Shown: positions 43,901 through 53,008 of the stretch, in pieces | How positions within the stretch are numbered: position 1 is the stretch's first letter | How the letters are laid out: each line of letters opens with the position of its first letter | From: Myceligenerans pegani | GTDB lineage: Bacteria > Actinomycetota > Actinomycetes > Actinomycetales > Cellulomonadaceae | Assembly: GCF_014892515.1 (NCBI RefSeq) | Contig: NZ_JADBGR010000083.1 | Span: 34,416 to 98,415 of the forward strand | Direction of reading: 5' to 3' | Length of the DNA: 64,000 nt | Position numbers and translations under genes: made by a program | Notes under the pieces: model-generated | Seen by the model: only the letters and a program-made list of their open reading frames with translations | Databases searched by the model: none | What the model was told of the DNA's origin: nothing

Positions 43901-44385
43901 ACGACGCCGCGGACGGCTCGGGTCGCGTCGCCGGGAACGCCGAGCTGACGGCGTCGCTGGACATGATCCCCGACGTCGAGCGGGTGACGCAGGGCCAACC
44001 CGTCACGCTCTGGCGCGTACGGACCGAACAGGACCCGACGCCGGGGTGGGCGCGGATCGAGGACGGGCGCTCGACCACCCAAGTGGCGTCCGGCGGCCCG
44101 AGCGTGCACGTCGACGTGGCGCCGGGCGACGCCGGCCGGCGGGTCGTGCTCGCCGAGTCGGCCGACCCGCACTGGTCGGCGACGCTCGACGGGCGCCGCC
44201 TGGAGCCGGTCGAGGTGCACACCGCCGGGGCGACCCTGCAGGCCTTCGAGCTCGGGCCCGATGGCGGCCGGCTCGACATCGGCTACCACGCGCCGCACCG
44301 GACCGCCTGGCTCGTGGCCCTGGGACTCGTCGGCGCGGTGTTCGCGCTGCTGGCGCTGCCGGTCCGGGGACGGAGGCCACGATGA
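40963..44385 (+). CDS. Giant membrane GT2 glycosyltransferase
   Basis: 1140 residues. An N-terminal GT2 domain (about 40-300) has TAVVVTRGRSPFLEATLAAV, IVVVDVETAP, WLWLLHDDSAPAPGALAAL with the acidic metal site, and a segment with EFCRRVRLAGHRVTVVPGA. It is followed by about twelve hydrophobic helices (310-840). A soluble extracytoplasmic part with a disordered Ala/Gly/Ser/Asp stretch and a beta-rich region comes next, then a final helix TAWLVALGLVGAVFALLAL. This very long GT2 type is conserved next to DUF5719 in actinobacteria and is thought to act in wall glycan assembly. Start uncertain (ATG 40963; ATG 40984 also possible); a TACCCT hexamer lies at 40941. Confidence 0.85.
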   Translation: MRMMVGEMTSPPTGLPPHRPTDTALAAVRSVTGAVPALVTVTAVVVTRGRSPFLEATLAAVRAQSPAPRQIVVVDVETAPSTSEHQGLSLDGARYVAASHSRSFGDAVNAAVAGLSAPGDAPASDWLWLLHDDSAPAPGALAALLRSVEHTSTVAVAGCKQRRWEVDDDGRPRDPAHPDRGVLLQVGYTVSPLGRRMTGLDESEIDQGQHDSREDVLAVGLAGALVRTSVWCDLDGTDAEYGPFGDSLEFCRRVRLAGHRVTVVPGAVVRHAQQSLADPSNRSRMRRGRLRFQLVATSPWLLGWAMLAVVAGAPVRAAFRLAVKQPAAARDELMAPLWMLLGLSSVLRARRRTARSATQPYRVLRPLLGTWRQTFREFRERRLARADARYTGPDDLDREDLRRIATRRRAVLALVLVAVTGVAAAVFGPVLGTLADGGRLVGGALLPASSDTGQVWTAATSGWVRSGIGEAGPGDPLLLTLTVLSLLAGGSLQTGVHALFVVALPLAALGGWAAAGAVTRSVWVRAVAAFAWAAAPPLLGALSGGLLGALVAHLTLPWVALALVRSVGAQRIDLPARSSVNAVTERPVLDGAFVEEGRGHRLGAAGAAGLMLAVAVSGAPVLLPIAVVVLAGAAFAAPSRRIHLALAALPSVVACAPLLVQVARTRDLGLLLADPLAPPGTFPIGEAAGWEVLLGQASAPVAWLGGAWPGTELGPYLLGGLLCVVALVALAGPRAAGARVGWILAACGLAVVVLADGGPGGPGASGPGAFGLDTGLLDGRGSGTALASVVLLGLGGAALCTTRAVRARRAARTVAVAGVAVPLVIGLVSAAGLASWCLADPLSDDGVHATARPAVPAVGQQMQAAPRQARVLQLGTGGDGVVEYALLRGDGTQLVDASVAGSAVATAAPAAGTRREAGSGEDAAGSAGSGTDADFPAASTQDAVDDVAVRLAAGNDPDVAERLAALGIGAVQVPTPDASDDAADGSGRVAGNAELTASLDMIPDVERVTQGQPVTLWRVRTEQDPTPGWARIEDGRSTTQVASGGPSVHVDVAPGDAGRRVVLAESADPHWSATLDGRRLEPVEVHTAGATLQAFELGPDGGRLDIGYHAPHRTAWLVALGLVGAVFALLALPVRGRRPR

Positions 44386-44488
44386 CGGCTGGAATGGTGA
44401 CGGCTGGGACGGGGACAGCTCGGACGGGGACGACGGTGAAGGCCGGGGCGACTCGCGGCCCGAGGACAACGCGGCGGAGGCGATCAAC

Positions 44489-46180
44489 GTGACGGCCTGG
44501 AGCACGACGCGACGGATCGGTGCGCATGCGATCAGCGTCGCGTGCGTCGCGGCGGTGGCGATGCTCGCCCAGCACGTTCCGGACGGCGGCGCCGACACCG
44601 AACCGGCCCGCACGGTCGACGTCGCGCCCGGCGAGACGACGCTGGTCTGCCCGTCGCCGGCCGAGCTCGTCCAGGAGGACGTCGGCGACGACCAGTTCGA
44701 CGCCAGCCCGGTCGAGACCGAGTCCGAGCTGGCGGTCGCCGCCGAGGTGCCCGACGTCGTCGGACTCGACGGGGAGCAGGTCGCCGGAGGGACGAGCGGC
44801 GGCACAGCCGGACACGGCGAAGCTACGGGCGACGACGGCGAAGGCGACGACGAGGCCGGGAGCGGTGACGGCGCGGAGCCCGACAACGCAGCGCGGGTGA
44901 TCCGGGCGGAGCCGGGCGCCCTCGCGGCCGCGACCGCGACGTCGGTCACGACGGCCGGGGACCTGCGCGGGCTCGTGGCGGGTGCCTGCCGGGAACCCGC
45001 GGTCGAGCACTGGCTGGTGGGCGGGTCGTCGGACGTCGGGTCGAGCTCGCGCCTCGTGCTGCAGAACCCGGGCCGCACCGCGGCGTCGGTGTCGCTGGAG
45101 GTGTGGGGGCCGTCGGGTCCGGTGACGCTCGGCGGGCACGCCGTCGTCGTGGTGCCGGCCGGCGAACAGGTGTCCACGACGCTCGAGGCGATCGCCCCCG
45201 GGCAGGGACGCGTCGTCGTGCACGCCGTGAGCCAGGGTGCTCGCGTGGCCGCCTACCTGCAGCACCATCGGATCGACGGGCTGGTGCCGCAGGGCGCGGA
45301 CCTGGTGACGGGCGGGGCCGCGCCGTCGTCGGCCCTGGCCGTGGTGGGGGTGGACAGCCAAGGCGAGGCCGTGGACGATCCGCACGCCCCCGCGCTGCGG
45401 CTGCTCGCACCCGGCGACAGCGACGGGACGGCGCGGCTCAGCGTCTACGGCGCGGACGGGCGCGTGTGGCTACGAGGCGTCGACGAGGTGCCGCTGCACG
45501 CCGGGGCCGTGACGGACCTCCCCCTCGGCGGGCTGCCCGAGGGGCGGTACGCCGTGGTGGTGGACGCGACGGTGCCGGTGGTCGGCGGCGGGCTCGTGCA
45601 CCGGCAGGGCTCGGTGCCCGACGATGCGGTGATCGACGAGGAGCCGTACGACACGGCGTGGATCGCGGGTCAGGCGGTGGGCAGCGGCGCGTCGACGGTT
45701 CCGGAACGGGCCGACGACGGCGGTGCCGGAGCCGACGGCGACGCGGACGCGCACGAGGCCGACGGCAGTGCGGGCGGGGACGGCGGCGACGCGGGAGGCC
45801 TGCCGCCCTCCTTCGGCCTGCTCGCGGTGCCCGACGACGTGTCGTGGGCCGTGAACGTCGCCGCCGTCCCGACGCAACGGGGCGAGGACGACGACCCGAT
45901 CGGCACGGCCGAGGTCACGATCACCGGCTACGCGGCGGACGGCACCGAGACAGGCATGCTCGACGTGGAGCTCCCGGCGGGCGAGGATGCCGACCTCTCG
46001 GACGACGACCTGGAGCCCCTGGGCGAGAACGTGGCCGCGATCGGCCTGACGGCCACGGGCGACGCCCTGACGACCTGGTCCCTCCGCCTGACCGACGACT
46101 CCCTGATCGCCACCCTCACCCCGCCGGAGACGGCGTCGACGCAGAGCACGGTCGCCGTGCGAAACGTGGTGGCCGACTGA
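44489..46180 (+). CDS. DUF5719 family membrane-anchored extracellular protein
   Basis: 563 residues. A signal-anchor helix at about 10-30 (IGAHAISVACVAAVAMLAQH) is followed by a large outside region. Repeated beta-rich units contain LVLQNPGRTAASVSLEVWG and GQGRVVVHAVSQGARVAAYL, separated by acidic low-complexity stretches rich in Gly/Asp/Glu. DUF5719 proteins are typical actinobacterial partners of the upstream giant GT2; function unknown. GTG 44489 is chosen for GGAGG 9 bases upstream. The 100 bases before it are a GC-rich, repetitive Gly/Asp/Trp-like stretch that could be coding in the same frame but has no start codon. Confidence 0.8.
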   Translation: MTAWSTTRRIGAHAISVACVAAVAMLAQHVPDGGADTEPARTVDVAPGETTLVCPSPAELVQEDVGDDQFDASPVETESELAVAAEVPDVVGLDGEQVAGGTSGGTAGHGEATGDDGEGDDEAGSGDGAEPDNAARVIRAEPGALAAATATSVTTAGDLRGLVAGACREPAVEHWLVGGSSDVGSSSRLVLQNPGRTAASVSLEVWGPSGPVTLGGHAVVVVPAGEQVSTTLEAIAPGQGRVVVHAVSQGARVAAYLQHHRIDGLVPQGADLVTGGAAPSSALAVVGVDSQGEAVDDPHAPALRLLAPGDSDGTARLSVYGADGRVWLRGVDEVPLHAGAVTDLPLGGLPEGRYAVVVDATVPVVGGGLVHRQGSVPDDAVIDEEPYDTAWIAGQAVGSGASTVPERADDGGAGADGDADAHEADGSAGGDGGDAGGLPPSFGLLAVPDDVSWAVNVAAVPTQRGEDDDPIGTAEVTITGYAADGTETGMLDVELPAGEDADLSDDDLEPLGENVAAIGLTATGDALTTWSLRLTDDSLIATLTPPETASTQSTVAVRNVVAD

Positions 46181-46226
46181 CGACGGAGAGCCATCGCGGC
46201 CACGTTCTCGGTGCGTGGACGGGAAC

Positions 46227-46742
46227 CTACTCGGCGACCTCTGCGCGGAGCTTTTCGCCCTTGGCGTGGGCCAGGTCGCGGAGTTCGGACTGGAACGCCA
46301 ACATCCGGTCTCGGAGCGCCGCCGCGGCCTCGTCCGTGCCGGAGGCCAGGATGCGGGCCGCGAGCAGGCCCGCGTTGCGGGCGCCACCGATCGAGACCGT
46401 CGCGACCGGCACGCCCGCCGGCATCTGCACGATGGACAGCAGCGAGTCCATCCCGTCCAGGTACTTCAGCGGCACGGGCACGCCGATCACGGGCAGCGGG
46501 GTCACCGACGCGAGCATGCCCGGCAGGTGGGCCGCGCCGCCCGCGCCGGCGATGATCGCCCGTATGCCGCGCTCGGCGGCGGTGCGGCCGTAGTCGATCA
46601 TCTCCGCCGGCATCCGGTGCGCGGAGACGACGTCGACCTCGACCGGGACGTCGAACTCGGCGAGCGCGTCGGCCGCCGCCCGCATCACGGGCCAGTCCGA
46701 GTCGGATCCCATGACGATGCCGACCTGCGGGTTCGTGCTCAC
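46227..46742 (-). CDS. purE: N5-carboxyaminoimidazole ribonucleotide mutase
   Basis: 171 residues, class I PurE. Motifs: [62 protein letters not shown]. It moves the carboxyl group of N5-CAIR to form 4-carboxyaminoimidazole ribonucleotide in purine synthesis, using the product of PurK. GTG start 46742 overlaps the purK stop (GTGA), so the pair is coupled. The C-terminal helix ([18 protein letters not shown]) is normal length. Confidence 0.96.
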   Translation of the reverse strand: MSTNPQVGIVMGSDSDWPVMRAAADALAEFDVPVEVDVVSAHRMPAEMIDYGRTAAERGIRAIIAGAGGAAHLPGMLASVTPLPVIGVPVPLKYLDGMDSLLSIVQMPAGVPVATVSIGGARNAGLLAARILASGTDEAAAALRDRMLAFQSELRDLAHAKGEKLRAEVAE

Positions 46743-48052
46743 AGTGCGCTCTCCTCGGTGTTGACCGCTGCGGCCGCCGGCTCGGCCTCGTTCGTTTCGG
46801 GCTCCGCCGCCGAGTCGGGCTCGGCCGCGTTGGCGGTCCCGCGCACCCGACCGTCGTCGCCCCTCATCAGGAGCGCCGCCGCTCCCCTGGCCGCGGCGCG
46901 CGTCTCGTCGAGGTCGGCGCCGCTCACGTTGACGTGGCCCAGCTTGCGGCCCGGCCGGATGTCCTTGCCGTACAGGTTGACGCGCGCGGTGTCGAACCGG
47001 TCGAGCAGTTCCGGCAGCGCGTCGGTCAGCGCGTCGCGCTCGGAACCCAGCACGTTCACCATGACCGTCCAGGGCGCGACGGGGTCGGTCGACCCCAGTG
47101 GCAGGTCCAGCACGGCGCGCAGGTGCTGCTCGAACTGGCTCGTCACGGCACCGTCGATGGTCCAGTGCCCCGAGTTGTGCGGGCGCATGGCGAGCTCGTT
47201 CACCAGCACCGTCGTCGGCCCGTCCGGATCGGCCGGGTCGACCGGCACCTCGAACATCTCGACCGCGAGCACGCCCGTGACGTCCAGCCCCTCGGCGACG
47301 GCGACGGCGATCTCGCGGGCGCGCGCGTCGATGTCGTCGGACAGGTCCGGCGCCGGGGCGATCACCTCCGAGCACACCCCGTCGCGCTGGATGGACTCGA
47401 CCACCGGCCACGAGCGCACCTCGCCGGACGGGCGGCGCGCGACGAGCGCGGACAGCTCCCGCCGGAACGGCACCTTCTCCTCGACGAGCACGGGCGGCCC
47501 GCCCTCGGTGGCGCCGACCAGCCAGTCGTCGGCCTCGCCGGCGCCCGAGACCACCCGCACGCCCTTGCCGTCGTAGCCGCCGCGCGCGAGCTTGACGACC
47601 GCCTCGCCGCCGACGTCGGCCAGGAACTCCCCGAGCGCCGCCCTGCCCTCGTCGACCGACGACGGCAGCGCGCGCCACCGCGGGCACGGCACCCCGAGTT
47701 CGCCGAGGCGCGTGCGCATGACGATCTTGTCCTGCGCGGCGACGAGGGCGTGTGGCCCGGGGCGCACGGGCGTTCCGTGTTCGATCAGATCGGTGAGCAG
47801 GTCGTTCGGCACGTGCTCATGCTCGAAGGTGAGGACGTCGGCCGCATCTTGGCCGGCGGACGAGGCGATCAGCGCGCGGATCGCGACCTCGTCCGACGCC
47901 GCCCCGACGGGCGCGTCGGCCACGACCTGCGCGGCGGCCGTACCTGGGCTCTCCACGAGTACGCGCAACCGCACGCCGAGCTCCGCGGCCGCGGGCGCCA
48001 TCATCCGGGCAAGCTGTCCACCGCCGACGACGGCGATCACGGGGGATGTCAC
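46739..48052 (-). CDS. purK: N5-carboxyaminoimidazole ribonucleotide synthase
   Basis: 437 residues, ATP-grasp enzyme. Motifs: [85 protein letters not shown]. It makes N5-CAIR from AIR, bicarbonate and ATP for PurE. The C-terminal 50 residues form an Ala/Glu/Pro-rich tail beyond the usual end. GTG 48052 is chosen because TACCCT lies 8 bases upstream; an in-frame start at 48091 would place the promoter inside the gene. Confidence 0.96.
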   Translation of the reverse strand: MTSPVIAVVGGGQLARMMAPAAAELGVRLRVLVESPGTAAAQVVADAPVGAASDEVAIRALIASSAGQDAADVLTFEHEHVPNDLLTDLIEHGTPVRPGPHALVAAQDKIVMRTRLGELGVPCPRWRALPSSVDEGRAALGEFLADVGGEAVVKLARGGYDGKGVRVVSGAGEADDWLVGATEGGPPVLVEEKVPFRRELSALVARRPSGEVRSWPVVESIQRDGVCSEVIAPAPDLSDDIDARAREIAVAVAEGLDVTGVLAVEMFEVPVDPADPDGPTTVLVNELAMRPHNSGHWTIDGAVTSQFEQHLRAVLDLPLGSTDPVAPWTVMVNVLGSERDALTDALPELLDRFDTARVNLYGKDIRPGRKLGHVNVSGADLDETRAAARGAAALLMRGDDGRVRGTANAAEPDSAAEPETNEAEPAAAAVNTEESAL

Positions 48053-48060
48053 GTGGACCA

Positions 48061-48066
48061 AGGGTA
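48061..48066 (-). promoter_or_regulatory. -10 box (TACCCT) for leaderless purK-purE
   Basis: TACCCT on the minus strand, 8 bases before GTG 48052. Confidence 0.55.
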
Positions 48067-48182
48067 CCGGGCGAGGTGGCAATCCAAGCATCCGCGATCC
48101 GCGCCCTGCGACCCGACTTCCACGGTGCTCCTGGCCCGACCACCGCCGTCCAAGTGCTGCCGAGCCTCAGGAAAAGGTCCAC

Positions 48183-48352
48183 TCATGGGCCTCCCAGCAC
48201 CTCGGCAGGCAGATCGAATCCGTTTGCCAGGATGTTGATCTGCGACCGGGACAGAGTTCCTTCGAACAACCAGACGTCGTCGACCACACCGTGCCACGGT
48301 TGCGCCCACGTTCCGTCGACCGTTCCGCGACCGATATCGAACGCCGGGCATC
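48183..48352 (-). pseudogene. C-terminal remnant of a LamG-like (concanavalin-fold) domain protein
   Basis: On the minus strand one frame reads FDIGRGTVDG, then WHGVVDDVWLFEGTLSRSQI, NILANGFDLPAEVLGGP and a stop at 48183. This is the typical last part of a LamG-like domain (DDV-x-x-F/Y, then L-S-x-x-x-I). No start codon or upstream domain is present: the frame runs directly into the spacer behind the response-regulator gene. So only about 55 residues of a once larger, probably secreted carbohydrate-binding protein remain. The rest of 48053-48383 contains only the purK promoter. Recognition is by pattern, not by search. Confidence 0.55.
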
Positions 48353-48383
48353 TCCCATCAAGCGCACGGCCGCGGACAACCGC

Positions 48384-49154
48384 TCAGCCCCCCGGCCGCA
48401 CCAGCCCCGTCTCGTAGGCGGTGACCACCGCCTGCACGCGGTCGCGCGCGCCGAGCTTGGCCAGGACCCGGCCCACGTGGGTCTTCACCGTGGCCTCCGC
48501 GACGACGAGCTCGGCCGCGATCTCCTGGTTCGACCGGCCACGCGCCATCAGCACCAGCACCTCGCGCTCGCGCTCGGTGAGCGCGCCCAGCGCCGCGCGC
48601 GCCTCCGCGCCCTGCGGGTCGGTCGCGGGTAAAGCGGTCACCAGGTGCTCCAGCAGGCGCCGGGTGGAGGACGGCGCGATCACCGCGTCGCCCCGGTGCA
48701 CCGTGCGCACGGCGGCGAGCAGTTCCTCCGGCGGGGCGTCCTTGAGCAGGAAGCCGCTCGCGCCGACCCGGATCGCCTCGAGCACGTACTCGTCGAGGTC
48801 GAAGGTCGTGAGCACGACGACGCGTGGCACAGTGCCGTCGGACCCGCCGCCGGCCACGCGACCACCCACGCCGCCACCTCCGCCGTCGGGCACCGGACCG
48901 GTGGCCGCACCACCTCCGCCGTCGCCCCCCAGCAGCCGTTCCGTGGCCTGCAGGCCGTTGAGGTTGGGCATGCGCACGTCCATGAGGACGACATCGGCCG
49001 GCGTGGCAGCGAGGAGCCGCAGCGCCTGCAGCCCGTCGCTCGCCTCGCCGACGACGGTGAGGTCGGGCTGCGAGTCGATCACCATGCGCAGGCCGGCACG
49101 GACGAGCTGCTGGTCGTCGACGAGGACGACGCGGGTCGGGGCGGTCTCGGTCAT
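48384..49154 (-). CDS. NarL/LuxR-type response regulator with Gly-rich insert
   Basis: 256 residues. The receiver domain has the acidic pair DD (13-14), phospho-acceptor Asp59 in VLMDVRMPN and GFLLKDAPPEELLAAV with the conserved Lys. The DNA-binding part is LTEREREVLVLMARGRSNQEI followed by the recognition helix region EATVKTHVGRVLAKLG. Unusual: a stretch of about 35 residues (about 76-110), mostly Gly, Ala, Val, Asp, sits between Asp59 and the beta-4 strand, where the family has almost no extra residues. Its function is unknown; it should lie near the phosphorylation-sensitive face. Start ATG 49154 overlaps the histidine kinase stop (ATGA), so this is its partner. Confidence 0.92.
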   Translation of the reverse strand: MTETAPTRVVLVDDQQLVRAGLRMVIDSQPDLTVVGEASDGLQALRLLAATPADVVLMDVRMPNLNGLQATERLLGGDGGGGAATGPVPDGGGGGVGGRVAGGGSDGTVPRVVVLTTFDLDEYVLEAIRVGASGFLLKDAPPEELLAAVRTVHRGDAVIAPSSTRRLLEHLVTALPATDPQGAEARAALGALTEREREVLVLMARGRSNQEIAAELVVAEATVKTHVGRVLAKLGARDRVQAVVTAYETGLVRPGG

Positions 49155-50677
49155 GGCTCCTCGTCGGTCGGGGTGGCGGACCGCGTGCCGCTGGTCCTGA
49201 CGGCGGGACTGCCGGTCGCCGCGGCCGTCGTTCCGTCGGCCGGGTTGCCCGTCGGCGCGTCGGCCGTCGCGTCGACGGCCGCGTTCGCCGGAGTACCGGC
49301 CCGCACGTCGGCCAGTGTGCCATCGGCGGGGTCGGAGGGCGCCAGCTCGAGGTGTTGTCCGACGTCGGACGCCGCGGCAGGCACCGGGACGACGAACCGC
49401 ACGTGGAACCCTCCCCCGGACCTCGGGCCCGCGGTGAGGGTGCCCCCGAACAGCTCGGCCCGCTCCCGCATCCCGACCAGACCGTACCCGGCGCCGGGCG
49501 CGCTGGGCGGGGTGCTCGACGCGAGCCCACGACCGTCGTCGGACACCTTGAGCTCGATCTCGCGCTCGCCCCAGCGGACCAGGACGGTCACGCGGGGGTC
49601 GGGGCCGGCGTGCTTGCGCACGTTCGTGAGCGCCTCCTGGGCGACGCGGTAGATGTTGAGCCCGATGCCGGGCGGGAGCTGGCGTTCCTCGCCGATCCGG
49701 GCGTAGGAGACACGCATGCCGTCGGCCCGGGACTGCTCCACGAGCGCCTCGATCTGCGCGACGTCGGGCTGGGGTGCGATCGGCGCGGGCTCGGCCCCCG
49801 GCCCGGAGGGACGCCTGCCGGAGGGGCCCGAGCCGCCCGACGACGCCGGGCCGCCCGGCAGCGACGCCTCGCCCGGCGCGGGTGACGTGCGCAGCACCCC
49901 GAGGATCTTGCGCATGTCGGCCAGGGCCGCGCGGCCCGTCTCGGCGATCGTGTCCAGGGCGCGGCTCGCCGCCGCCGGGTCGGACCGGGCGGCGTACCGG
50001 CCGCCGTCGGCCTGGGCGATGACGATCGACAGGGAGTGGGCGACGACGTCGTGCATCTCGCGGGCGATGCGCGCGCGTTCGGCGCCGGTGGCGATCGCGG
50101 CCTGCTGATCGCGTTCGAGCTGGAGCCGCTCGGCGCGGTCGCGCAGGGCGTCCAGCATGGCCCGGCGCGACCGGCGGAACAGCCCGAGCGCCCAGGCGGT
50201 GCAGAAGATGAGGAACGCGAAGATCCCAGCAGCCTCGGCGGCCCCGTTGTCGTCGCCGGTCAGGAGCTTCATCTCCAGGAAAAGGAGGAAACAGCCCCCC
50301 GCCGCCGCGATGATGCCGGCCCGCGGCCCCCACCGCGGGCCGTACGCGGTCAGGCCGTAGAGGGAGTAGGGCAGCAGGAGGTCGACCGGCATCAGGACGG
50401 GCACGGCCAGCGCCATGTGCGTCAGCGCGAGGACCAGCATCGCGGCCGTCGAGGCCACGGGCCGGGTGCGCACCCAGGCCATCGGCACCATCATGAACGC
50501 GGACCACACGGGAGGGAACCACGTCGGGAGGTTCGCCTCCCACAGGACGGCCTCGTACGAGCCGATCGACCCGATGAGCACGAAGCCCCCGAGGATCACC
50601 GCCACCGTCACGTCGGTCGCGAAGCGGTGCCGCTCGAACCACCCGGACACACGTTCGTACAGACTGGGGCTCTCCAC
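49151..50677 (-). CDS. Sensor histidine kinase (HisKA_3 type), partner of the NarL-type regulator
   Basis: 508 residues. Five or six hydrophobic helices (about 25-185) form a membrane sensor without a large outside domain. Then comes the dimerisation and phosphotransfer helix RARIAREMHDVVAHSLSIVI with the conserved His, followed by a HATPase part with NIYRVAQEALTNVRKHAG and DDGRGL, GYGLVGMRERAELFGG. The last 70 residues are a low-complexity Ala/Gly/Thr tail. GTG 50677 is preceded by TACGCT with a 7-base gap; an upstream in-frame ATG at 50716 is less likely. Signal unknown. The next transcription unit on the other strand is a second two-component system. Confidence 0.9.
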   Translation of the reverse strand: MESPSLYERVSGWFERHRFATDVTVAVILGGFVLIGSIGSYEAVLWEANLPTWFPPVWSAFMMVPMAWVRTRPVASTAAMLVLALTHMALAVPVLMPVDLLLPYSLYGLTAYGPRWGPRAGIIAAAGGCFLLFLEMKLLTGDDNGAAEAAGIFAFLIFCTAWALGLFRRSRRAMLDALRDRAERLQLERDQQAAIATGAERARIAREMHDVVAHSLSIVIAQADGGRYAARSDPAAASRALDTIAETGRAALADMRKILGVLRTSPAPGEASLPGGPASSGGSGPSGRRPSGPGAEPAPIAPQPDVAQIEALVEQSRADGMRVSYARIGEERQLPPGIGLNIYRVAQEALTNVRKHAGPDPRVTVLVRWGEREIELKVSDDGRGLASSTPPSAPGAGYGLVGMRERAELFGGTLTAGPRSGGGFHVRFVVPVPAAASDVGQHLELAPSDPADGTLADVRAGTPANAAVDATADAPTGNPADGTTAAATGSPAVRTSGTRSATPTDEEP

Positions 50678-50684
50678 GGTCGCC

Positions 50685-50690
50685 AGCGTA
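50685..50690 (-). promoter_or_regulatory. -10 box (TACGCT) for the leaderless HisKA_3 kinase operon
   Basis: TACGCT on the minus strand, 7 bases before GTG 50677. Confidence 0.5.
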
Positions 50691-50852
50691 TGGCCAGCCG
50701 TTGACCGGCGCGTCATACCGTGGTAGCACTTTCCCTGGGCAGGGGGAGGATTCGCACGGTTCGTGGCGGGTTCGCCGTTCGAGTGGCCGAACCGATTCGT
50801 CAAACCACTAGATGTACCCCTGCCGGTGGCAGCCAGGACGCGCGTTATGCCC

Positions 50853-50858
50853 TACCAT
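50853..50858 (+). promoter_or_regulatory. -10 box (TACCAT) for the leaderless OmpR-type regulator
   Basis: TACCAT followed by 6 bases and ATG 50865. It lies 163 bases from the TACGCT box of the divergent kinase operon. Confidence 0.55.
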
Positions 50859-50864
50859 GGCGGA

Positions 50865-51548
<684 letters not shown>

Positions 51549-51552
51549 CCAC

Positions 51553-52908
51553 ATGCGCCACCGCATCGTCCAAGCGACGATGGTCGCGGTCGCGGTCGCG
51601 GTCCTGCTGCTCGGAGTTCCCTTCGCCATCTTCGGCGCCCGGTTCGTCTACGACACCGAGGTGAAGCGGATCGAGCAGCGGGCCGTCACCTTCGCTGAGG
51701 ACGTCACTCGTGAGGTGTCCCTCCCGTCCTACGAGGGAGAGCTCCCCGAGTCGCTCCTCGCGGAGGCCGTGCAGCCGGCCGCGACCGAGACACCGGCGCA
51801 CGTGACGGTCAGTCTGCCCACCGGGACGCTCCTCTCGCGCGGCGAGGTACCGACGGGACCCGTGATCGACGCCGCGTGGAGCAGCAAGACCTCTCCGTTC
51901 GTGGCGGTCACCATCGAGGTCTCCGCCTGGCCCGCCTACATCAAGGCCGGTCAACTCGTCTTCCTCATGCTGATCGGCAGCGCCGCGGCGTTCACCGCGG
52001 GCTCGGTGACCGCGGCCTGGCAGGCCGAGCGCCTGGCCCGGCCGTTCGTGTACCTCTCGGGAGCCGCCGAACAGCTCGGTGCCGGGCAGGTCCGTCCCCG
52101 GCTGGAGCCGTCGGGCGTCGAGGAGATCGACCTGGTCGCCGCCGAGCTGGCGCGCAGCTCGGACCGCCTGGCCGCCCGGCTGGCCGTCGAGCGGCAGTTC
52201 ACCTCCGACGCCTCCCACCAGCTCCGCACGCCGCTCACCGCCCTGACGATGCGGCTGGAGGAGATCACCCTCATGTCCTCGGAGCCCGAGGTGCAGGAGG
52301 AGGCGCGGATCTCGCTGGAACAGGTGGAACGGCTGGTCGGTGTCGTCGACGACCTGCTCGCCCGTTCCCGCAAGGCGCAGGGCGGCACCACCGAGTCCGT
52401 GGATCTGGCGGTGGTGTTCCGGCAGCAGTACGAGGAGTGGCGCGACACGTTCGAGGCCGAGGGCCGCACGCTCGTCGTCGAGGAGCCCGACGGCGAGCGC
52501 GTGCTCGCCACCCCCGGCGCGCTCGCCCAGACCCTGTCGACACTGCTCGAGAACTCGCTGCGGCACGGCGACGGCGCGACGACGCTGCGGTCCCGGCCGT
52601 CGGGCACGCGTGGCATGGTCGCCGTCGAGGTCACCGACGAGGGCGAGGGCGTCCCCGAGGACATGGTCGGGAAGATCTTCGAGCGGGGCGTGACGTCGGG
52701 CAACGGTACGGGCCTCGGCCTCGCGCTCGCACGCGACCTCGTCGCGGCCGACGGCGGGCGGCTCGAGCTCAGCCAGCGCACGCCGCCGGTGTTCTCCGTG
52801 TTCCTGGCGGGCGTGCCGCGCGCCTACGACCCGCAGGCGGTACTGCCGGTCGGGTCGACGGTGTCGTCCGCGGACCTCGGCAAGCGGCGCCGCTGGGGCC
52901 GGGGCTGA
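51553..52908 (+). CDS. Sensor histidine kinase, partner of the OmpR-type regulator
   Basis: 451 residues. A first membrane helix (about 10-30), an extracytoplasmic domain of about 100 residues, and a second helix (about 132-155) are followed by a HAMP-like linker. The H-box FTSDASHQLRTPLTALTMRL contains His222; the N-box is LLENSLRHGDGAT; the G-boxes include VTDEGEGVPEDM and GNGTGLGLALARDLV. This is the classic EnvZ-like layout. The FTSDASHQLRTPL variant is common in actinobacterial kinases of this type. The sensed signal is unknown. Followed by a terminator-like hairpin. Confidence 0.92.
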   Translation: MRHRIVQATMVAVAVAVLLLGVPFAIFGARFVYDTEVKRIEQRAVTFAEDVTREVSLPSYEGELPESLLAEAVQPAATETPAHVTVSLPTGTLLSRGEVPTGPVIDAAWSSKTSPFVAVTIEVSAWPAYIKAGQLVFLMLIGSAAAFTAGSVTAAWQAERLARPFVYLSGAAEQLGAGQVRPRLEPSGVEEIDLVAAELARSSDRLAARLAVERQFTSDASHQLRTPLTALTMRLEEITLMSSEPEVQEEARISLEQVERLVGVVDDLLARSRKAQGGTTESVDLAVVFRQQYEEWRDTFEAEGRTLVVEEPDGERVLATPGALAQTLSTLLENSLRHGDGATTLRSRPSGTRGMVAVEVTDEGEGVPEDMVGKIFERGVTSGNGTGLGLALARDLVAADGGRLELSQRTPPVFSVFLAGVPRAYDPQAVLPVGSTVSSADLGKRRRWGRG

Positions 52909-52960
52909 GGCATCGCGGACGGGCCGGGCGGCCCGGTTCGGCGTCGGCCGCATCCTCGGC

Positions 52961-52992
52961 CGCCCGCGTGCCTGCCGTCCGGCACGCGGGCG
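52961..52992. terminator. 12-bp hairpin between convergent kinase and alcohol dehydrogenase genes
   Basis: CGCCCGCGTGCC (52961-52972), an 8-base loop, then GGCACGCGGGCG (52981-52992). It lies between the stop at 52908 and the stop at 53009, so it may terminate transcription from both sides. Confidence 0.75.
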
Positions 52993-53008
52993 ACGGTCGC
53001 TCCTGCAG

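Noticed and set aside
44382..44445. GACGG/GATGG-type repetitive stretch between the giant GT2 and DUF5719, possible small ORF
   Set aside because: A short frame from ATG 44382 gives a Thr/Gly/Arg-rich 36-residue peptide with no support. More likely repetitive spacer.
41854..45177. A 1107-residue minus-strand frame opposite the giant GT2 and DUF5719 genes
   Set aside because: High-GC antisense artefact rich in Arg, Pro, Ser and Ala. The plus-strand genes have coherent domains and helices.
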